Shown here piece after piece: positions 6,048-8,207 of a stretch of DNA of 8,207 nt. A model generated the notes under the pieces. That model was not told the origin of the DNA and did no database searches. It saw nothing but the letters and a program-made list of their open reading frames with translations. Within the stretch, counting starts at the first letter, position 1. The number at the start of each line of letters is the position of its first letter. Position numbers and translations under genes: made by a program. Source of the stretch: Clostridiales bacterium UBA4706 (GTDB lineage Bacteria; Bacillota; Clostridia; Oscillospirales; Oscillospiraceae); the NCBI GenBank assembly GCA_002404605.1, contig DHKA01000088.1, positions 23,270 to 31,476 of the forward strand, written 5' to 3'.

Positions 6048-7965
6048 AGCACGTAAACCAAAATACCAGACCGCACCTTCCCAAACCGGGCGTGGCGGAC
6101 ACGGGCCGCGTGGCGCCTTTCAGCGGCCGAAGAACATGGGCAAAACGCTCGGGAGGCTGCTCGGATATATCACAAAGCGCAAATGGCTTCTTGTCGTCGT
6201 CTTTCTGTGTGTGATCATTTCGTCGGCAACAAGCGTAGCCGGAACATACCTTCTGCGCCCGGTGCTCAATGAGCTCGTCAGCGATCTGCCCGCCGCAGAA
6301 AAGCTCGCGAAACTCGCCAAAACATTGCTCATCATGCTTGGCCTATACTTGTTCGGCGCGGCATGCACGTATGCGCAGTCCGCCATCATGGTGCAGCTGG
6401 CTGAGCGCGGCACGGCACGGCTCCGCAGCGACCTTTTCACCAAGCTCCAGACACTGCCGCTCAAATACTTTGACGGCCACACGCACGGCGAGCTGATGAG
6501 CCGCTTCTCCAACGATGCAGACAGCGTGCAGCAGTGCCTTGAGCAGAGCCTCGTTTCGCTCTTTTCCAGCGCCCTCACATTCGTCGGTATCATTGTGATG
6601 ATGATCTATACGAGCGCTCCCCTGTTCATCATAACGGTTCTGATGCTCGCCGCGGCCATGTCTGTTTTTTTCCTTCGCGGCAAGAAGAGCCGCGCGCTTT
6701 TCCAGCGGCAGCAGGCCGCGCTTGGCGAGCTCAATGGCAACATTCAAGAAATGATTGAAGGTCTCAAAGTTGTCAAGGCTTTCACGCATGAAGCCGAGGC
6801 CGAAGCGGAGTTTGAAGAACTCAACAGCAATTTTTACACCATTGCACGCGACGCGAACTACCTTGCCACCTCCATCATGCCAATCGCAAGTAATATCTCC
6901 AACATCGGCTTTGCTGCTACGGCGATGGCGGGCGGCGTGCTGACATTTGTGCTCGGCTTTGATATCGGCGGACTTGCGGCATATCTCCAGTACTGCCGAA
7001 ACGTTACACAGCCGATAAACCAGGTGTCACAGCAGATCAATGCCATTCTCTCCGCGCTTGCCGGTGCGGAACGCATCTTTGAGATCATGGATACCCCGCC
7101 GGAGATCGACGAGGGAACAACGACCATCGTGCGGGTATGCGAGGAGAACGGCGCTCTCTGTGAGACAAAAGAACGCACCGGACAGTGGGCGTGGAAGGTC
7201 ATGACCGGAAATGAAACGACGCTCATCCCCGTGCGCGGCGATGTGCGGCTGCATGACGTGGATTTCTCGTATGTTCCCGAAAAGCCCATATTGACGGATA
7301 TCACATTCTACGCCAAGCCCGGCCAGAAGATCGCGTTCGTCGGCTCGACCGGCGCTGGAAAAACGACGATCACCAATCTCTTCAACCGCTTTTATGAGAT
7401 CAACTCCGGCAGCATCACCTATGACGGGATCGATGTACGGAATATCTCCAAGGACGATCTCCGCCGCGCTACAGCGGTCGTTTTGCAGGACACACATCTC
7501 TTTACCGGCACGGTAATGGAAAACATCCGCTACGGGCGTCTGGATGCCACAGACGAGGAGTGCATTGCCGCAGCGAAGCGCGCAGACGCGCACAGCTTCA
7601 TCCGACGTCTGCCGGACGGATACGACACCATGGTCACAGGTGATGGCGCAAACCTCAGCCAGGGGCAGCGACAGCTGCTCTCCATCGCCCGTGCCGCTGT
7701 CGCCGATCCTCCGGTGCTCATTCTGGACGAGGCTACGAGCTCCATCGATACGCGCACCGAACGTCATATCGAAAAAGGTCTTGACAGTCTCATGCAGGGT
7801 CGCACGGTGTTCGTCATTGCGCACCGTCTCTCCACAGTACGCAACGCCGACTGCATCGTTGTCATCGAGCATGGTAAGATCGTGGAAAAAGGCACACACG
7901 AAGAACTTCTTGCGCTCAAGGGTCGATATTATGATCTATATACCGGCCAAAGCACTCTGGACTGA
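6040..7965 (+). CDS. ABC exporter half-transporter, catalytic-site subunit (BmrD/TM288-like)
   Basis: This is the partner of the preceding ABC subunit. The 641 residues begin with a basic, Gly-rich cytosolic tail (1-35). The membrane domain follows (about 45-345), with LPLKYFDGHTHGELMSRFSN (139-158) as a coupling-region hallmark. The ATPase domain (about 398-630) has Walker A GSTGAGKTT (435-443), Q-loop Q483, signature LSQGQ (539-543) instead of LSGGQ, Walker B LILDEATS with catalytic E564, and switch His595. Its own Walker site is canonical and pairs with the partner's VSGGQ, so this is the hydrolysing site. A linker of about 45 extra residues (356-400, with Cys367 and Cys374) separates the two domains; I recall similar linkers in clostridial homologues. 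ATG 6040 is chosen over 6010 because AAGGGGGG lies 8 bases upstream and the overlap with the previous gene is then 8 bases. Confidence 0.94.
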   Translation: MAEARKPKYQTAPSQTGRGGHGPRGAFQRPKNMGKTLGRLLGYITKRKWLLVVVFLCVIISSATSVAGTYLLRPVLNELVSDLPAAEKLAKLAKTLLIMLGLYLFGAACTYAQSAIMVQLAERGTARLRSDLFTKLQTLPLKYFDGHTHGELMSRFSNDADSVQQCLEQSLVSLFSSALTFVGIIVMMIYTSAPLFIITVLMLAAAMSVFFLRGKKSRALFQRQQAALGELNGNIQEMIEGLKVVKAFTHEAEAEAEFEELNSNFYTIARDANYLATSIMPIASNISNIGFAATAMAGGVLTFVLGFDIGGLAAYLQYCRNVTQPINQVSQQINAILSALAGAERIFEIMDTPPEIDEGTTTIVRVCEENGALCETKERTGQWAWKVMTGNETTLIPVRGDVRLHDVDFSYVPEKPILTDITFYAKPGQKIAFVGSTGAGKTTITNLFNRFYEINSGSITYDGIDVRNISKDDLRRATAVVLQDTHLFTGTVMENIRYGRLDATDEECIAAAKRADAHSFIRRLPDGYDTMVTGDGANLSQGQRQLLSIARAAVADPPVLILDEATSSIDTRTERHIEKGLDSLMQGRTVFVIAHRLSTVRNADCIVVIEHGKIVEKGTHEELLALKGRYYDLYTGQSTLD

Positions 7966-7981
7966 TTTACATTCACCTACG

Positions 7982-8017
7982 AACTGCCGTTCCGCCCGAG
8001 GGCGGGGCGGCAGTTTT
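7982..8017 (+). terminator. Intrinsic terminator of the marR-ABC operon
   Basis: A stem of about 15 pairs (7982-7996 with 8001-8015), including two G-U pairs, closes on a CGAG tetraloop and ends in TTTT (8014-8017). The G-U pairs form only in plus-strand RNA, so it is directional. It lies 16 bases after the ABC stop codon and before the tRNA promoter. Confidence 0.85.
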
Positions 8018-8029
8018 GTAAAGCCATGT

Positions 8030-8058
8030 TTGACTTCCCTGCCGCTGTATGCTATCAT
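8030..8058 (+). promoter_or_regulatory. Sigma-A promoter of tRNA-Leu
   Basis: TTGACT (8030-8035, 5 of 6) is followed after 17 bases by TATCAT (8053-8058, 5 of 6), with an extended -10 TG at 8050-8051. The start point would be near 8065, 7 bases before the mature tRNA 5' end. This is a strong, short-leader arrangement typical of stable RNA genes. Confidence 0.8.
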
Positions 8059-8071
8059 CAAAGAGCTATAA

Positions 8072-8156
8072 GCGGGTATGATGGAATTGGCAGACATGCG
8101 AGATTTAGGTTCTCGTGTCGCAAGACGTGCAGGTTCGACCCCTGTTACCCGCACCA
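8072..8156 (+). tRNA. tRNA-Leu (anticodon UAG)
   Basis: This is a complete class II tRNA of 85 bases with encoded CCA. The acceptor stem GCGGGTA pairs with TACCCGC (8146-8152), with discriminator A8153. The D-stem is ATG/CAT (8081-8083 with 8095-8097). The anticodon stem CGAGA/TCTCG encloses loop TTTAGGT with anticodon TAG at 8106-8108, reading CUA and probably other CUN leucine codons. The long variable arm GTC-GCAA-GAC (8117-8126) is typical of tRNA-Leu. The T-arm GCAGG/CCTGT encloses TTCGACC. Confidence 0.97.
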
Positions 8157-8164
8157 GACAAAGA

Positions 8165-8207
8165 TAATCCGAACCAGATCTTCGTAATCGGAGACGGGTT
8201 CGGATTA
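8165..8207 (+). terminator. Hairpin after tRNA-Leu, cut by the window edge
   Basis: TAATCCGAACC (8165-8175) pairs perfectly with GGTTCGGATTA (8197-8207). An inner stem TCTTCG/CGGAGA with a TAAT loop extends it past a small internal loop. It starts 9 bases after the tRNA CCA. It is probably the intrinsic terminator of the tRNA transcript, but any T-tract would lie beyond the window. Confidence 0.6.

Noticed and set aside
7027..7899. Minus-strand open frame of 290 codons opposite the second ABC gene
   Set aside because: It lies fully within a well-supported ABC gene and has no recognisable domain or ribosome site; it reflects GC-rich codon bias.
7936..8154. Minus-strand reading frame across the tRNA and terminator, with a product containing VEPARLATREPKSRM
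   Set aside because: It is antisense to tRNA-Leu. This peptide pattern is a well-known false protein call from leucine tRNA genes.

Overview
The window comes from an endospore-forming member of the Bacillota, most likely a fairly GC-rich clostridial lineage. The evidence is a recognisable spoIIIA locus, Shine-Dalgarno sites before most genes, and a Clostridia-style MarR plus paired ABC exporter operon. Genus and species cannot be read from the sequence.

Left part, minus strand (1-3681). Read from right to left, the gene order is spoIIIAA, spoIIIAB, a Cof-type HAD phosphatase, spoIIIAC, spoIIIAD and spoIIIAE. SpoIIIAE runs off the left edge. These are mother-cell genes for the SpoIIIA-SpoIIQ channel that links mother cell and forespore after engulfment. 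Two pairs overlap by 4 or 3 bases (AA/AB as GTGA, AD/AE as TTGA) and AC/AD are 7 bases apart, so translation is probably coupled. The unusual point is the HAD gene, which lies in the same orientation between AB and AC and splits a cluster that is normally contiguous. Between the HAD gene and spoIIIAC there is a perfect 14-bp-stem inverted repeat. Directly beside it is a sigma-E-like promoter with a SpoIIID-like site, which suggests that AC onward has its own promoter.

Middle (3682-3826). A divergent intergenic region carries a candidate sigma-E promoter and a SpoIIID-like site facing left. Facing right it has a good sigma-A promoter followed by an 18-bp palindrome that fits a MarR operator.

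Right part, plus strand (3827-7965). A MarR-family regulator and two ABC exporter half-transporters form a three-gene operon with 8-base overlaps at both junctions. The two ABC proteins have complementary ATP-site motifs: the first has Asp for the catalytic Glu and Gln for the switch His, and the second has a changed signature motif. They should therefore form a heterodimer of the BmrCD/TM287-288 type with one active and one degenerate ATP site. A strong intrinsic terminator closes the operon.

Right end (8030-8207). A sigma-A promoter drives a class II tRNA-Leu(UAG) with encoded CCA, followed by a hairpin that reaches the window edge. I found no CRISPR array, insertion sequence or phage gene.
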